Assembly: GCF_009711475.1 (NCBI RefSeq)
Contig: NZ_SMMD01000765.1
Location: 1 to 7,534 of the forward strand
Reading direction: 5' to 3'
DNA from: Fulvivirga aurantia
GTDB lineage: Bacteria > Bacteroidota > Bacteroidia > Cytophagales > Cyclobacteriaceae
Length of the DNA stretch: 7,534 bases
Below are positions 6,533 to 7,534 of the stretch, in pieces. Every line of letters starts with the position of its first letter. Position 1 is the stretch's first letter. Position numbers and translations under genes: made by a program. The notes under the pieces are model-generated. The model had not been told where the DNA came from and did not search any database. It was given only the letters and a program-made list of their open reading frames with translations.

Positions 6533-7534
6533 ATGAGTTACTTTAATATCCTATCAATAGATGGAAGTGGCACAAGAGGTGTTATACCTGCCACAATTCT
6601 CGATTGCATTTATCAACATACCGGCAAACACCCAAGCGAATTATTTTCACTTATGGCCGGAACGTCTACAGGAGGTATTCTTTGCACGGGTCTGGCCTAT
6701 GGCATTTCAACTGCTGACATGCTGGCTTTGTACATGGATAAAGCCAAAGATATATTTCATGATACAGGCTGGGTGATATAAGAGATGGTTTTGGCAAAAT
6801 CTTGGTGCAGATTACTCTAACAAGAAGTTCAAAAAAATTCTCAAAGACATTTTCGGTACAGCTACCTTACAAGACATTTATAACAAACATCAGGAAGACA
6901 CACATTTGATGGTTTGTAGTTTCGACTTAAACCCAAAGTCAGACGATCAGCCTGTTAATTATAGGCCCAAGGTTTTTCATAGTCACTTCAAAAAGGACAT
7001 GGAAGTAAGTCTGGTAGACCTCTATCTAATGACATCTGCCGGCCCCACCTACTTCCCTATCTACAAAGAAAAATATGTCGATGGTGGAGTATCGCTCAAT
7101 AACCCGTCTATGGCTGCTCTCGCTTATGCCATGAATACAAGTAAAAGTGAAACTCCAGAATACAGACACCCCGATGGCGTGCAAAAAGGTCTTGAGCAGG
7201 ATATGAACAACATCAAAATGTTATCACTGGGCTGTAGCAATCTAACACCAATTACATACCAGCTGACGTAATCAGAAAAAAGAGTGATGGTGATTGGGGT
7301 AATTTACAATGGGTAAAATATCTGCCTGACTTACTGACAGAAAGCAATGTGCAGGCCTCTAATTATTATGTCAGTCAGCTTTTACCTGGTGATCGATACA
7401 AACGCCTACAACTATTCTTTAATCAGAATGACGCTCCTTCTGAAATTAGAGGTAAAAACACTAGGGCTAGATGTCAAAAATGCCGACCTACTAAAGGCAA
7501 TGAGTGACTATGCCAAAAAGTTGTGGGATAGGGA
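6533..7534 (+). pseudogene. Patatin-like phospholipase, frameshifted and cut by window end
   Basis: A patatin-family serine hydrolase (lipid acyl hydrolase) that can only be read by changing frame several times. The start MSYFNILSIDGSGTRG gives the oxyanion-hole motif DGSGTRG (residues 10-16; family consensus DGGGxRG). GTSTGG carries the nucleophile S45, and DGG encoded at 7080-7088 supplies the catalytic Asp. The frame starting at 6533 holds to about 6771. The next frame gives GDIRDGFGKIL (6772-6804), a third gives GADYSNKKF onward from 6804 to about 7241, the first frame resumes to about 7445 (IPADVIRKK, then DWGNLQWVKYLPDLL), and the third returns to the window end (TLGLDVKNADLLKAM). The first three changes fit loss of one base from G or T runs; the fourth fits one extra base or two losses. 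No nonsense or missense damage is obvious between the shifts, so either the decay is recent or these are sequence errors. The C-terminus is missing. It is not visibly linked to a CBASS cyclase. Confidence 0.85.

Noticed and set aside
6765..6810. Programmed ribosomal frameshift in the patatin gene
   Set aside because: There is no slippery heptamer, two shifts occur within about 35 bases and two more follow later. This fits indels, not recoding.
6906..7271. Open reading frame starting MMVCSFDLNPKSDD as a separate small gene
   Set aside because: It is the middle part of the patatin gene: it contains the catalytic DGG motif, and patatin-like sequence continues upstream of its ATG in the same frame back to about 6804.
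6533..7534. CapV-type effector of a CBASS defence system
   Set aside because: Patatin phospholipases are CBASS effectors in some systems, but no nucleotide cyclase or accessory gene is in the window, and upstream is an OmpA-like gene. Stand-alone patatins are common. The downstream side cannot be seen.

Overview
This is an A+T-rich window, probably chromosomal DNA of a member of the Bacteroidota, most likely Cytophagales-like. Four things suggest this: a tRNA promoter with the Bacteroidota -7 element TAnnTTTG, no Shine-Dalgarno sequence before any start codon, an OmpA-family domain of the GY(A/S)SxEG type typical of that phylum, and a very large CheB-CheR-sensor kinase fusion. The assignment is inference; no 16S gene or other marker is present.

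Layout. Positions 1-26 are the 5' part of a tRNA-Glu gene on the minus strand, cut by the window edge, with its own promoter at 44-73. Most of the window (123-5081, minus) is one intact 1652-residue gene. It joins a CheB-type methylesterase, a CheR-type methyltransferase, a long heptad-repeat coiled coil, several PAS domains, a GAF domain, a histidine kinase core and a C-terminal receiver. A 246-bp divergent intergenic region (5082-5327) carries nested inverted repeats and three copies of TTGGTTA. It separates this gene from a plus-strand gene (5328-6419) for an exported 363-residue OmpA-like protein with an unassigned helical C-terminal half. After a 113-bp spacer with a near-perfect 9-bp palindrome comes a patatin-like phospholipase gene (from 6533, running off the window). 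It keeps all its catalytic motifs but is broken by at least four frame changes.

How the parts may relate. The kinase has no predicted membrane segment and is probably cytoplasmic. It combines both halves of the chemoreceptor adaptation chemistry with a phosphorelay output in one chain. It is transcribed divergently from the exported OmpA-like gene, and the shared region has enough dyad symmetry to suggest joint control, but nothing shows a direct functional link. The patatin gene is downstream of the OmpA-like gene on the same strand and may have its own promoter. No complete defence system, mobile element, CRISPR array or integrase is visible. The items most worth a second look are the frameshift pattern in the patatin gene and the symmetric elements in the two intergenic regions.
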